Shown piece by piece: positions 8,292 to 17,603 of a DNA stretch of 64,000 nt. The notes under the pieces were generated by a model that worked only from the letters and a program-made list of their open reading frames with translations, did not search any database and was not told the DNA's origin. The stretch comes from Sphingomonas sp. Y38-1Y (GTDB lineage: Bacteria; Pseudomonadota; Alphaproteobacteria; Sphingomonadales; Sphingomonadaceae), in assembly GCF_032391395.1 (NCBI RefSeq), contig NZ_CP135916.1, positions 1,798,001 through 1,862,000 of the forward strand, in the 5' to 3' direction. Position 1 is the stretch's first letter; each line of letters starts with the position of its first letter. The position numbers were made by a program, and so were the translations under genes.

Positions 8292-9101
8292 ATGATGAGC
8301 CGACGTGCGGTCGTGCAAGCGTTGGTCATCGCGGCGACCGTCGCCGGTCCCGCGATCGCCCAGGCCAGGAGGGACTCCGACGTGCCAGCATTCTTCGTCC
8401 ACGGCGTGCCCGCGACGCATCATCTCTGGTCGCCGGTCATCGATCGGCTGAAGCGCAAGGACGTGATCGCGATCGACCTGCCCGGCTTTGGCATGCCCGT
8501 GCCGGCCGGGTTCGATGCGACCAAGGAAGCCTATGTCGCGTGGCTGATCGACCGGATCGAGGCGGTGGGGACTCCTGTCGACCTCGTCGCACACGATTGG
8601 GGATGCACGCTGGCACTCCGTGCCGCCTCGCTACGACCCGATCTCGTGCGGACCTGGGCGGCAGGCGGCGGCGCGATCGACGCCAGCTACGAGTGGCACG
8701 CGCTTGCCAGGGTCTGGCAGACGCCGGGGGCAGGGGAGGCGTTCTTCGCGGATCTCGACCGCGAGGCGATCCTGACGCGCTGGCAGGCGGAGGGGATGTC
8801 GGCCGAGCTCGCCGGCGCGATGGTGGCGCGGATCGACGCCACGATGGGCGAGTGCATCCTGCGCCTCTATCGCTCGGCGATCGAGGTCGGCCGCGAGTGG
8901 CAACCCGATCTTGCCAAGGTCAATGCGCCAGGCCTCGTCCTCCACGGCGCCGATGATCAGGCCGTCCCGATCGCCTTTGCCGAGCAGTTGCAGGCCGACA
9001 CGCGGGCGCGCAAGCTGATCCGCCTCGACTGCGGGCACTGGTTCCCGGTCCTTCGTCCCGACGCGGTCGCGGCGGCGCTCGAGGCGCATTGGGCGGCCTA
9101 A
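8292..9101 (+). CDS. exported alpha/beta hydrolase with Asp nucleophile (epoxide hydrolase/dehalogenase-like)
   Basis: A 269-residue alpha/beta hydrolase with an N-terminal signal peptide ending 'GPAIAQA', so probably periplasmic. The oxyanion motif is 'HGVPATHHLW' and the nucleophile elbow reads V-A-H-D-W-G (about residues 99-104). The nucleophile is therefore aspartate, as in epoxide hydrolases and haloalkane dehalogenases, not serine as in esterases. A later 'LHGADDQAVP' supplies the acid region and 'DCGHWFP' the catalytic histidine. It is divergent from the TetR regulator and followed 24 bp later by a second hydrolase, probably in one transcript. The substrate is unknown. Confidence 0.83.
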   Translation: MMSRRAVVQALVIAATVAGPAIAQARRDSDVPAFFVHGVPATHHLWSPVIDRLKRKDVIAIDLPGFGMPVPAGFDATKEAYVAWLIDRIEAVGTPVDLVAHDWGCTLALRAASLRPDLVRTWAAGGGAIDASYEWHALARVWQTPGAGEAFFADLDREAILTRWQAEGMSAELAGAMVARIDATMGECILRLYRSAIEVGREWQPDLAKVNAPGLVLHGADDQAVPIAFAEQLQADTRARKLIRLDCGHWFPVLRPDAVAAALEAHWAA

Positions 9102-9125
9102 AACACGCTGGAAAGGCGCTGAACC

Positions 9126-10046
9126 ATGAAGCGAGTGACCTTCAAGAACCGCTCGGTCGACATCGTCGGCAACCTCCACCTTCCGGCCGGCTTCGACGAA
9201 GGCCGCCCCTATCCCACGCTCCTCCTGTCGACGCCGGGAAGCAGCGTGAAGGAACAGATCGGCGGCATCTATGCCAGCAGGCTGGCCGAACGCGGCTTCG
9301 TTGCGCTGACCTTCGACCCGTCGTTCCAGGGGGAGAGCGGCGGCGAGCCTCGCGATCTCGAAGACCCCGCCGTCCGGATCGAGGATATCCGCTGCGCCGT
9401 CGACTTCCTGATGACGCAGCCGTTCGTCGATGAGGAACGGCTCGGCATGCTCGGCCTGTGCGCCGGCGGTGGCTATGCGATCCATGCCGCGCTGACCGAG
9501 TATCGCTTCAAGGCGGTGGGCACGGTTGTCGCCAACGACCTCGGCGCGGCGTTCCGCGGCGCGCAGCCGCATGCGGAGCTCCTCGACAAGATCAGGGAGA
9601 TCGGCCGCCAGCGCACGGCCGAAGCGCGCGGCGCCGCGCATCGGCGCGACCCCTGGATCCCCGACGGCATGAGCGAGGCCAAGGCGGCCGGCATCACCGA
9701 TCCCGCGGTGCTGGAGGCGGTCGAGTTCTACCGCGAGAGCGAGTATCGCCACCCCAACTCGACCAACCGGCTGCTCTTCTCGAGCTGGGCACGCATCCTC
9801 AGCTTCGACGCCTTCGGCCTCGTCCCCGACCTGCTGATCCAGCCGCTACAGGTCGTGGTCGGCGGCCGGCGCGGCAGCACCGGGCAATATGAGGCGGGCG
9901 AACGCCTGTTCGAGCGCTCGCCCGCCACCGAGAAGGACTTCTTCGTCGTCGAGGGCGCGGGCCATTACGACCTCTACTACAAGCCCGAATATGTCGACCC
10001 GGCGGTCGAACGGCTCGCCGCCTTCTACCGACGCCACCTCGGCTGA
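9126..10046 (+). CDS. dienelactone-hydrolase-like alpha/beta hydrolase with Cys nucleophile
   Basis: A 306-residue cytosolic alpha/beta hydrolase. The nucleophile elbow is G-L-C-A-G-G-G (about residues 115-121), so the predicted nucleophile is cysteine, as in dienelactone hydrolase and the YcjY group. 'STPGSSVKEQIGGIYASRLAERGFVALTFDPSFQGES' spans the strand-and-oxyanion region (positions 37-70). The C-terminal 'VEGAGHYDLY' carries the catalytic histidine. It lies 24 bp after the Asp-nucleophile hydrolase and is probably under the same TetR control. No substrate can be assigned from sequence. Confidence 0.84.
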   Translation: MKRVTFKNRSVDIVGNLHLPAGFDEGRPYPTLLLSTPGSSVKEQIGGIYASRLAERGFVALTFDPSFQGESGGEPRDLEDPAVRIEDIRCAVDFLMTQPFVDEERLGMLGLCAGGGYAIHAALTEYRFKAVGTVVANDLGAAFRGAQPHAELLDKIREIGRQRTAEARGAAHRRDPWIPDGMSEAKAAGITDPAVLEAVEFYRESEYRHPNSTNRLLFSSWARILSFDAFGLVPDLLIQPLQVVVGGRRGSTGQYEAGERLFERSPATEKDFFVVEGAGHYDLYYKPEYVDPAVERLAAFYRRHLG

Positions 10047-10123
10047 AGGCGGCGTCGGCCAGGCTGAACGCTGCTTAGCGATCCCAACCCGGGTGCGGAC
10101 CGACGATCGCCCGCCGGTCCTGG

Positions 10124-12268
10124 TCAGTTCGCCGGGAAGCCCCGCTTGCGCAGCAGCTCCGTCACGTCCGGATCGCGCCCACGGAACGCGCGGTACGCCT
10201 CCGCCCGATCCGTCTCGTTCCCGGTGGACAAGAGCGTGGTGCGGAAGCGATCCGCCGTCGCCTTGTCGAACGGGTTCCCGGTTTGCTCGAACGCGGCCCA
10301 GGTGTCGGCATCCATCGTTTCGGACCAGAGATACGAATAGTATCCAGCCGAATACGCGTCCGAGGAGAACAGGTGATTGAACTGCGGCAGGCGGTGCCGC
10401 ATCACGATCTCCTTCGGCATGCCCAGGCGCGCCAGCGTCTCACGCTCGAACTTGTCGGGATCGATCACCCCGGTCGGCTCGGTGTGGAGCGCCATGTCGA
10501 CCAGCGCGGACGACAGATATTCGACCGTCGCAAAGCCCTGGTTGAACTTCGACGACGCCTCGATCTTGTCGAGCAGCGCCTTGGGCATCGGTTCGCCGGT
10601 CTTGTAGTGCTTGGCGAAACGCGAAAGCACCTGCGGCGTCAGCAGCCAGTTCTCGTTGACCTGGCTCGGATACTCCACGAAGTCGCGCGGCGTTCCGCCC
10701 AGGCTCGGATAATAGACGTCCGACAGGAAGTAATGGATGGCGTGGCCAAATTCGTGGAACAGCGTCTCGGCATCGTCCAGGCTGATGAGCACGGGCTCGC
10801 CCGGTGCCGGCTTGACGAAGTTGTTGTTGTTCGAGCCGAGCACGATCCGGTCCTTGGTCAGCCCGGCGCGGCTGCGATACGTCGTCGCCCAGGCACCCGA
10901 TCGCTTGCCCGTGCGGGCATAATCGTCGCGGTAGAAGACGCCGACCTGGCGCCCGTCCTTGCGATCGGTGACGCTATAGACGCGGATGTCCGGGTGCCAC
11001 GTCGGCACGGTCCCCGTGACCTCCTTGAAGTCGAGCCCGTAGAGCTCGCCCGCGGCCCAGTAAGAAGCGGCGATGATATTATCGAGCTCGAAGTAAGGCT
11101 TCACCTCTTCCTGGCTCAGATTGTAGCGCTGCCGCCGGACCTTTTCCTGATAGTAGCGATAGTCCCAGGGCTCGATGGTGAGGGACGATCCGGCAATCGC
11201 CTGCTGGTCGCGAACCTCCTCCTTCACGCGGGCGACGGCGGCGGGCCAGACGCGCATCATCAGGTCCTGCGCTTTGGCCGGGGTTTTGGCCATCGTGTCC
11301 TGCATCCGCCACTCGGCGTGGCTGGCGAAGCCGAGCAGCTTGGCCCGGTCCGCCCGCAGCTTCAGGATCTCGGCGATCGTCGCGTTGGTGTCGTTCGCGT
11401 CGCCATTGTCGCCGCGATTGACGAATGCCCGCCACAGCTTCTCGCGAAGCGCACGATTGTCGCCATAGGTGAGGATCGGGTCGACCGCCGAGCGCGTGTT
11501 GACGATTGCGTAGCTGCCGGCGGGCAGGTTCCGGCTCTTGGCCGCGGCGGCGGCCGCTGCCTTGACGTCTGCGGGGACGCCGGCAAGCTCCGCTTCGGTC
11601 GCGGTGATGAACGTGCTCTCGTCGGCCAGCACCTTTTCGCTGAACACCGCGAACTTGCCGGCAAGCTGGGAATTATAGGTGGCGAGCTGCTGCTTCTGCT
11701 CGGGCGTCAGATTGGCGCCGCGACGCACATAACCCTCGTACAGCCGCGTCACGACGCGCTGCTGCTTGGCGTCCAGCCCGCTGCTGGTCCGCTTGTCGTA
11801 AACGGCCTTGATGCGGGCGAACAGGCGCGGGTCCAGCGTGATCGCGTCGGACGCAGCCGACAGCTTCGGCGACCATTCGCGCGACAGCGCCTGATAGGTC
11901 GGCGTCGCCATGTTGCTGGTCATGACGCTGAAGACGCTCAGCACGCGGCCCAGCCGGCGACCGGAGCGCTCCAGCGGCTCGACGGTGTTGGCGAAGGTTG
12001 GCTGGGCGGGGTTGTCACGGATCGCCGCGATCTCCCGGCGCTGCTCGTCGATGCCGAACTGGATCGCCGCCGGGAACAGCTCGGGCTTCACCTGATCGAA
12101 CGGCGGCAGGCCGTCATAGGCGCCTTGCCAGTCGGCCAGCAGGACGTTGTCGGGGGTCACCGAATTCACGCCCGAGTTGCCGTTCGTTGCCGCCGCCGGC
12201 GGCTGCTGCGCAACGGCGGTACCCGCAAGAGCGATTGCCGAGGTGTACGCAAAAAACACAATTTTCAT
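10124..12268 (-). CDS. dcp: M3-family peptidyl-dipeptidase (Dcp-like), exported
   Basis: A 714-residue zinc metallopeptidase of the M3 (thimet/Dcp) family. The zinc motif H-E-F-G-H lies near residue 500 in 'ETLFHEFGHAIHYFLSD', followed by the glutamate-containing helix 'DFVEYPSQVNENW'. An N-terminal signal peptide ('IALAGTAVAQQ') predicts a periplasmic enzyme that clips dipeptides from C-termini. I chose ATG 12268 rather than the longer frame because GGAGG sits four bases upstream and the signal peptide then starts directly (MKIVFFAY). The length matches Dcp. It is monocistronic, convergent with the hydrolase pair. Confidence 0.92.
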   Translation of the reverse strand: MKIVFFAYTSAIALAGTAVAQQPPAAATNGNSGVNSVTPDNVLLADWQGAYDGLPPFDQVKPELFPAAIQFGIDEQRREIAAIRDNPAQPTFANTVEPLERSGRRLGRVLSVFSVMTSNMATPTYQALSREWSPKLSAASDAITLDPRLFARIKAVYDKRTSSGLDAKQQRVVTRLYEGYVRRGANLTPEQKQQLATYNSQLAGKFAVFSEKVLADESTFITATEAELAGVPADVKAAAAAAAKSRNLPAGSYAIVNTRSAVDPILTYGDNRALREKLWRAFVNRGDNGDANDTNATIAEILKLRADRAKLLGFASHAEWRMQDTMAKTPAKAQDLMMRVWPAAVARVKEEVRDQQAIAGSSLTIEPWDYRYYQEKVRRQRYNLSQEEVKPYFELDNIIAASYWAAGELYGLDFKEVTGTVPTWHPDIRVYSVTDRKDGRQVGVFYRDDYARTGKRSGAWATTYRSRAGLTKDRIVLGSNNNNFVKPAPGEPVLISLDDAETLFHEFGHAIHYFLSDVYYPSLGGTPRDFVEYPSQVNENWLLTPQVLSRFAKHYKTGEPMPKALLDKIEASSKFNQGFATVEYLSSALVDMALHTEPTGVIDPDKFERETLARLGMPKEIVMRHRLPQFNHLFSSDAYSAGYYSYLWSETMDADTWAAFEQTGNPFDKATADRFRTTLLSTGNETDRAEAYRAFRGRDPDVTELLRKRGFPAN

Positions 12269-12373
12269 CGATCCTCCAGTCTGCCGCACCCACGTAATTG
12301 CCCCACTGGCGAGCGCAACCCGTCGAGTGTGCGTCCGTGGAGCTGGGCGTCCGGCGATCGCCGCTACCGGCGA

Positions 12374-13174
12374 CTACGTCCGGGCGTCGGCGCGATTACA
12401 CGCTTCCAGGATCAGCCGGCTGATCGCGGCCGGCTGAGAGATCATCGACACATGGCTGGCCGCCAGCTCAATCGTTGTGGCCTTCATCCGCTTGGCCATG
12501 AAGCGCTGGAGATCCGGATCGATCGTGCGATCGTTCGCCGGAATCGCGTAGAAGCTCGGCTTCGTGCGCCAGGCGGCTTGCGTGGTTCGGCCCGTCAAGA
12601 GCGACCGGTGAAACGGCTGCTGCACGGCGAACAGCGCCCGCGCCTCGTCACGAGGCAGGTCGCCGGCGAAATCGCGCAGGAAGGCCTCCTCGGACAGCTG
12701 GCCTTGATCGCCGTCGAAGATGATGCCCGACGCGGCAGGCGATTTCGGAAATCGAGCGGCGAGCGCCGGATAGTCCTCGCCTGCGTCCGGCGCGCGAGCG
12801 GCCACGTAGACGAGCGCAGCGACTTTCGGATCAACGCCGACCTCCGACACGATCGTCCCGGCGAAGGAGTGGCCGACGAGCACCGTGGGCCCTGCTTGCC
12901 GGATCAGAACCCGGCGAGTTGCCTCGATCGACTCCGGCAGGGTCGTCAGCGGGTTCTGGACGGAGACGACGTTGAGCCCGGCCTTTTGCAGCAGCGGGAT
13001 CACCCCCGACCAACATGACCCATCGGCGTAGAGGCCGTGCACCAGAACGACGTTGCGCACAGAACCGATCAGCGTTCCGGCGCGGGCGCCTGTCGGTGCG
13101 ATCGCAAAGGCTCCACCCGCGAGCGTGATCCCCATGAACCGTCGACGCGCTAACCCACTCTGGTAGAAGTGCAT
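12374..13174 (-). CDS. Tat-exported alpha/beta hydrolase
   Basis: A 266-residue alpha/beta hydrolase. The N-terminus 'LARRRFMGITLAGGAFA' is a twin-arginine signal, so the enzyme is predicted to be exported folded. The oxyanion motif 'VLVHGLYADGSCW' and nucleophile elbow G-H-S-F-A-G (serine nucleophile) are clear, and 'AASHVSM' near the C-terminus holds the catalytic histidine. The pattern resembles the small plant-type methylesterase/salicylate-binding group that sphingomonads often encode with Tat signals. It is followed by the Dcp-like peptidase on the same strand but with 105 bp between, so probably separate. Substrate unknown. Confidence 0.87.
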   Translation of the reverse strand: MHFYQSGLARRRFMGITLAGGAFAIAPTGARAGTLIGSVRNVVLVHGLYADGSCWSGVIPLLQKAGLNVVSVQNPLTTLPESIEATRRVLIRQAGPTVLVGHSFAGTIVSEVGVDPKVAALVYVAARAPDAGEDYPALAARFPKSPAASGIIFDGDQGQLSEEAFLRDFAGDLPRDEARALFAVQQPFHRSLLTGRTTQAAWRTKPSFYAIPANDRTIDPDLQRFMAKRMKATTIELAASHVSMISQPAAISRLILEACNRADART

Positions 13175-13354
13175 CGCTGATTTTCCTGCGGTTCGAGTTC
13201 AGCCATCCGTGTTGCGTACGGCGCGGTGGGCATCTGGCCCATGCCTATTCCCGGAAAACTGACGGCGCGACCTGAGCATCGCTTTCCTCTGGCGCGAGGT
13301 TGAGGTTCGCGCGAATCAGCGTAACCGATTGCCGGGCACAAGAAGGGGGCGGGC
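13175..13354. other. intergenic region between the Tat hydrolase and the IclR gene
   Basis: This 180-bp divergent spacer should hold the promoters of both neighbours. I see no convincing palindrome, conserved -35/-10 pair or small gene in it. Confidence 0.5.
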
Positions 13355-14146
13355 ATGACATCCGAACGCAAGCGGCGGTACGCGGCGCCCGCGCTCGATA
13401 AGGCGTTCATGATTATCGAGCTGCTGGCGACCGCGCCCGGCGGCCTGCTCGCCAGCGAGATGGCGGCGGCGCTCGGCCAGTCCCTCGGCGGGCTGTTCCG
13501 GATCATCGTGGTGATGGAGGCGGCGGGCTATCTTCAGAAGTCGCCGATCACCGATCGCTATACCGTCACCTACAAGTTCCTCGACATCGCCTATCGCGCC
13601 ACGCCGGCGCGCGAGCTGGTGCTGGCCACGCAGCCGGAGATGCAGCGGCTGGCGCTCGCCACCGGCCAATCCTGTCACCTGGTCGTGCCGAGCGGGGGCG
13701 AGGGACTGGTGATCGCGCGCGAGGAGAATCCCGGCGTGCGCGGTTTCGCGGTGCGCGTCGGTTCGTCGATCGACCTCACTCGAAGCTGCTCGGGCGGCGT
13801 GATCCTCGCCTTTTCGGCCCCACAGGCGGCCGACCGCATGCTCGACCGCGCAGAGGCGCTCGCCGCGTCACCGATCGGCCGCCAGGCGCTGGTCGAGCGC
13901 ATGGAGACGATCCGCCGCGACGGCTTTCATGTCCGCCAGAGCCCGATCACCCGCGGCGTTACCGACATCAGCGCGCCGATCATCGGCTTCGGCGACACGT
14001 TCCTCGCGGCGCTGACGATCCCTTATCTCGAACTGATCGACGGCTCGCAGCTCGTCTCCATCGACGAGGCGCGCGTGTTGCTCATCGCCGCTGCTCGACG
14101 CATCTCCGCCACGCTGGGCGACCTCAACGATCACTTGCACGGATGA
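13355..14146 (+). CDS. IclR-family transcriptional regulator of the sugar-acid cluster
   Basis: A 263-residue IclR regulator. The N-terminal winged helix spans about residues 10-75 ('ALDKAFMIIELLATAPGGLLASEMAAAL', recognisable by LDKA, SEMA and GLFRII). The C-terminal effector domain has 'CHLVVPSGGEGLVIARE', 'SCSGGVILAFS' and 'ISAPIIGFGDTFLAALTIP'. IclR proteins bind short pseudo-palindromes and sense small organic acids. Being the first gene before the dehydrogenase, permease, lactonase and uronate enzymes, it probably controls the cluster, perhaps in response to 2-keto-3-deoxygluconate or a galactonate. This assignment is from context. Confidence 0.9.
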   Translation: MTSERKRRYAAPALDKAFMIIELLATAPGGLLASEMAAALGQSLGGLFRIIVVMEAAGYLQKSPITDRYTVTYKFLDIAYRATPARELVLATQPEMQRLALATGQSCHLVVPSGGEGLVIAREENPGVRGFAVRVGSSIDLTRSCSGGVILAFSAPQAADRMLDRAEALAASPIGRQALVERMETIRRDGFHVRQSPITRGVTDISAPIIGFGDTFLAALTIPYLELIDGSQLVSIDEARVLLIAAARRISATLGDLNDHLHG

Positions 14147-14198
14147 GAGCCGGGTTTTAGGTTTGCCGCCGTTCCAAGATCGCCTGTCCGGGTGATCC

Positions 14199-15227
14199 AT
14201 GCCCAAGGCGTCTTTCATGTTAGCAGTCGAATGCACCCGGCCCTTGTCGTTGACGTTGATCGAACGTCCGGCGCCGGTCCGCGCCGCTGACGAGGTGCTC
14301 GTCCGCATCCGCCGCGTCGGTCTTTGCGGCACCGACTATCACATCTACGCCGGCAACCAGCCGTTCCTGAGCTATCCCCGGATCATGGGCCACGAACTCG
14401 CCGCGGAAGTCGTCGACGCGCCCGATGGGTCGAGCCTTCGCCCCGGCCAGGTCGTCACCATCAATCCCTATCTTGCCTGCGGAACGTGCATCGCCTGTCG
14501 GCGGGGCAAGCCGAACTGCTGCACGCGGATCACCGTGCTGGGCGTCCATGTCGATGGCGGCATGCAGGAGCTGATCGCCGTGCCCGAGCGCGCGATCGTA
14601 CCCGTCGACGGGCTGACGCTGGACCAGGCGGCGATGGTCGAGTTCCTGGCGATCGGCGCTCATGCCGTCGCGCGCGCGCGGCTCAGCCCCGGCGACCGGG
14701 TGCTCGTCGTCGGCGCCGGGCCGATCGGCGTCGCGACCGCGATGTTCGCGCGCCAGGACGGCGCCGCGGTCACGCTGATCGACACCCGCGCGGCGCGCCT
14801 GGCCTACGCGCGCGACCGCCTCGGCATCGCCGGCACCGTCGCCGTCGACGACGACCTCGCGGCGGCACTCGCTGCGCGCACCGATGGCGAGATGTTCGAC
14901 GCCGTGTTCGATGCGACCGGCAACATCCACGCGATGCGCGGCGGCCTTGCCTATGTCGCGCATGGCGGCACCTATGTGCTGGTCAGCGTGGTGCCGGGCG
15001 ATCTCGTCTTCGCCGATCCCGAGTTTCACAAGCGCGAGACGACGTTGCTCGCCAGCCGCAACGCGCTGTCGACCGATTTTGACCGGGTGATCGCCGCGCT
15101 CAAGGACGGCACGATCCCCAGCGACGCAATCCGCACCCAGGCGCTGTCAGCGGTCGACGTCCCCGCGCGGGTGCCGGAATTGATCGCACAGGCGGATCAC
15201 GTGCTGAAAGCGATCATCACCTTCTAG
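14199..15227 (+). CDS. zinc alcohol dehydrogenase, probable L-galactonate 5-dehydrogenase (LgoD-like)
   Basis: A 342-residue medium-chain zinc dehydrogenase. Catalytic-zinc residues appear as C in 'GLCGTDYH' and H-E in 'IMGHELAAEVV'; the structural zinc site is C-x2-C-x2-C-x6-C ('CGTCIACRRGKPNC'). The cofactor loop is 'VVGAGPIGVA'. The family includes sorbitol, threonine and L-galactonate dehydrogenases. Because the cluster also has UxaB- and UxaA-like enzymes, oxidation of L-galactonate to D-tagaturonate, as by E. coli LgoD, is the best fitting step. The start at ATG 14199 lies 52 bp after the IclR gene. Idonate or gluconate 5-dehydrogenation cannot be excluded. Confidence 0.84.
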   Translation: MPKASFMLAVECTRPLSLTLIERPAPVRAADEVLVRIRRVGLCGTDYHIYAGNQPFLSYPRIMGHELAAEVVDAPDGSSLRPGQVVTINPYLACGTCIACRRGKPNCCTRITVLGVHVDGGMQELIAVPERAIVPVDGLTLDQAAMVEFLAIGAHAVARARLSPGDRVLVVGAGPIGVATAMFARQDGAAVTLIDTRAARLAYARDRLGIAGTVAVDDDLAAALAARTDGEMFDAVFDATGNIHAMRGGLAYVAHGGTYVLVSVVPGDLVFADPEFHKRETTLLASRNALSTDFDRVIAALKDGTIPSDAIRTQALSAVDVPARVPELIAQADHVLKAIITF

Positions 15228-15269
15228 ACGCCAACAGGCGCGAGGTTCCGACGAGAGAGGATAGAGCGG

Positions 15270-16556
15270 ATGGCGACCCACGGCATGCTCAACGACGATC
15301 CGGTCGAAGCGGATCGCCACCGCGCGCCGTTCGATCGGCGGCTCCTGCCGGCGCTCGTCATCACCGTCTCGCTGTTCTTCCTCTGGGGCATGGCGAACAA
15401 CCTCAACGACATCCTGATCGCGCAGTTCAAGAAGGCGTTCGCGCTTTCGGACTTCGGCACCAGCTTCGTCCAGCAGGTCTTCTATCTCGGCTATTTCGTG
15501 TTCGCACTGCCCGCCGCGGCGGTGCTCGGCCGGTTCGGGTACAAGGCGGGGATCGTCCTCGGCCTGGTCCTGTACGGCATCGGCGCGATCCTTTTCTATC
15601 CGGCGGCGCTGATCGGCACCTATCAGCTGTTCCTGTTCGCGCTGTTCGTGATCGCAGCGGGCCTCGCGTTTCTGGAGACCTCCGCCAATCCGCTGATGAC
15701 CGAGCTCGGCGACCCGGCGACCGCGGCGCGCCGGCTGAACTGGGCACAGGCGGCCAATCCGTTCGGCGCGATCACCGGCATCCTGATCGGCCGCAACTTC
15801 ATCCTGTCCGGCATCGAGCATGACGAGCAGGCGCTCCAGACCATGGATGCGGCTCAGAAAGCGGCCTTCTACCAATCGGAGGTGCAGGCGGTCGCCGCGC
15901 CCTATCTGGTGATCGCCGCGCTGGTGCTCGCCTTCGCGCTCGCCGCTGCCTTCTCGCGCTTCCCGCGCGCGCGGCAGGTCGCGGGAGCCGAGCGATCCGC
16001 ACCGCTGGGGGAGGTGCTCGGCGACAAGCGGCTGCTCGGCGCCGTCTTCGCGCAGTTCTGCTATGTCGGCGCACAGGTGGGACTGTGGAGCTACACGATC
16101 CGCTACGCTGGCGGGGCGCTGGGCCTGTCCGAGCGAGCGGGCGCCGATATGCTGTTCACCTCGCTGGTGCTGTTCGCGATCGGGCGGTTCGTCGGATCCA
16201 CGCTGATGGGCTGGATGGCGCCGGCACGCGTGTTGAGTGCGTTCGCGGCGGCGGCCGCGCTGCTGACCGCGGTGGCGGCGACGGTGGGCGGGTCGATCGG
16301 CCTCTACGCGCTGGTCGCGACGAGCTTCTTCATGTCGATCCAGTTCCCAACGATCTTTGCGCTCGGCGTCGAGCGGCTGGAGCAGGGGCGGGGCACCGGC
16401 TCGTCGCTCATCATCATGGCGATCATCGGCGGTGCGGTGTTCACCGGTCTGATCGGCTGGGCATCCGATCGCGTCGGAATCGCCGCCGCGATGCTGATCC
16501 CGGCGGCCTGCTTCGTCGTGGTGCTCGCCTTCGCCTGGCGGGTGGCACGACGTTAA
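15270..16556 (+). CDS. fucP: FucP-like MFS sugar:proton symporter
   Basis: A 428-residue MFS transporter with about twelve hydrophobic segments. The N-terminal half matches the fucose permease family: 'FFLWGMANNLNDILIAQF', 'FYLGYFVFALPAA', 'YKAGIVLGLVLYG', 'GLAFLETSANPL' and 'RLNWAQAANPFGAI'. FucP imports L-fucose with protons and also tolerates L-galactose, which differs only by a C6 hydroxyl, so it suits either sugar. The stop codon overlaps that of the convergent aldo/keto reductase by four bases. RBS 'GAGAGGATAGAGCGG' precedes the ATG. Confidence 0.9.
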   Translation: MATHGMLNDDPVEADRHRAPFDRRLLPALVITVSLFFLWGMANNLNDILIAQFKKAFALSDFGTSFVQQVFYLGYFVFALPAAAVLGRFGYKAGIVLGLVLYGIGAILFYPAALIGTYQLFLFALFVIAAGLAFLETSANPLMTELGDPATAARRLNWAQAANPFGAITGILIGRNFILSGIEHDEQALQTMDAAQKAAFYQSEVQAVAAPYLVIAALVLAFALAAAFSRFPRARQVAGAERSAPLGEVLGDKRLLGAVFAQFCYVGAQVGLWSYTIRYAGGALGLSERAGADMLFTSLVLFAIGRFVGSTLMGWMAPARVLSAFAAAAALLTAVAATVGGSIGLYALVATSFFMSIQFPTIFALGVERLEQGRGTGSSLIIMAIIGGAVFTGLIGWASDRVGIAAAMLIPAACFVVVLAFAWRVARR

Positions 16557-17557
16557 TCGAGCGCGTCGATCGCCGCCCAGAAGCCGGGCGGAATCGGCAG
16601 CCGGCAGCCCTCGATCGCGGCCTCCACCTGTCGTGGATCGCGCAGGCCCAGCAGCGTCTGCGTGACAGCAGGCGAGGTTCGGACGAAGCGGTGGGCAGCG
16701 ACCGCCAGCGGAACGCCATGCGCCGCGCAGATCGCCTCGATCGCGGCGACCCGGCCCCTGATCTCTGGCGCGGCCTCGTCGTAGTCGAAGCGCGCCGGGC
16801 CGGCGCCGCTCGTGCCCGTCGCCAGGATGCCCGAGTTGAACACGCCTGCCGCCAGGATGCCGATGCCCGCCGCGGAGCATCGCTCGAAGAATGCCGCACC
16901 CTCGCGTTCGAGCAGCGTATAGCGCCCGGCGATCAGGAACAGATTCGGGTCGAACCGTTCGATCGCCGCCTCACAGACCGCCAGTTCGTTGACGCCCAGG
17001 CCGACGCCCCCGACCACGCCCTGATCGCGGAGCGCCGCAAGCGCGCGAAAGCCGCCATCGACCGCATCGCGCCAGTGCCGCTCATGCTCGCTCCGGTGCG
17101 TCGCCCGACCAATGTCGTGCATTAGAAGGAAGTCGATCCGGTCGACGCCGAGCCGCTCCAGGCTCGCCTCGAACGACCGCATCACCCCGTCATAGCCATA
17201 GTCGAAGACGGGCCTGAACGGCCGGGCGTCGCGAAAGCCATGGGCCGTGCCGCCGCCCTCGTCGGGCACGAGCAGCCGGCCGACCTTGGTCGAAAGCAGG
17301 TACGCGTCGCGCGGGCGGGAGGACAATGCGAGCCCCAGCCGATGCTCGCTGAGGCCGAAGCCATAGAAGGGGGCGGTGTCGAACAGGCGCACCCCGCCGT
17401 CCCACGCCGCGGCAACCGTCTCGAGCGCCTGTTCCTCGCTCATCGGCTCATAGAGGTTGCCGAGCGAGGAGGCGCCAAAGCCAAACGGCCCGCTGTCGCG
17501 AAGCCGCTGGAGCAGCGCACCGCGGCGTGCCGCGGGATCGGCGGGAACCGGGATCAT
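16553..17557 (-). CDS. aldo/keto reductase, probable L-galactose (L-fucose) dehydrogenase
   Basis: A 334-residue aldo/keto reductase. Family residues are visible: 'FDTAPFYGFGLSEHRLG' (Asp-Tyr of the tetrad), 'LLSTKVGR' (Lys) and 'FLLMHDIG' (His). It resembles the L-fucose/L-galactose dehydrogenase branch, which oxidises the pyranose at C1 to the 1,5-lactone. The GGAG at the 5' end is spaced eight bases from ATG 17557, so I prefer that start over ATG 17563. It is transcribed divergently from the lactonase gene, whose enzyme would take its product. Convergent with the permease with overlapping stops. Confidence 0.86.
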   Translation of the reverse strand: MIPVPADPAARRGALLQRLRDSGPFGFGASSLGNLYEPMSEEQALETVAAAWDGGVRLFDTAPFYGFGLSEHRLGLALSSRPRDAYLLSTKVGRLLVPDEGGGTAHGFRDARPFRPVFDYGYDGVMRSFEASLERLGVDRIDFLLMHDIGRATHRSEHERHWRDAVDGGFRALAALRDQGVVGGVGLGVNELAVCEAAIERFDPNLFLIAGRYTLLEREGAAFFERCSAAGIGILAAGVFNSGILATGTSGAGPARFDYDEAAPEIRGRVAAIEAICAAHGVPLAVAAHRFVRTSPAVTQTLLGLRDPRQVEAAIEGCRLPIPPGFWAAIDALD

Positions 17558-17603
17558 CGTCATCTCTCCAGTCTCACCGCCCTTCACCAGCGGTATGCGC
17601 GGT

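Noticed and set aside
8694..8712. TGGCACGCGCTTGCC resembling a sigma-54 promoter
   Set aside because: The GG-to-GC spacing is nine instead of ten and it lies inside the hydrolase gene.
10097..10120. GGACCG...CGGTCC hairpin between the convergent hydrolase and peptidase genes
   Set aside because: Short stem, long loop and no T tract; common by chance at this GC content.
10283..13018. A 911-codon plus-strand frame across the Dcp-like peptidase and the Tat hydrolase
   Set aside because: It is a shadow of two well-supported minus-strand genes and shows no motif.
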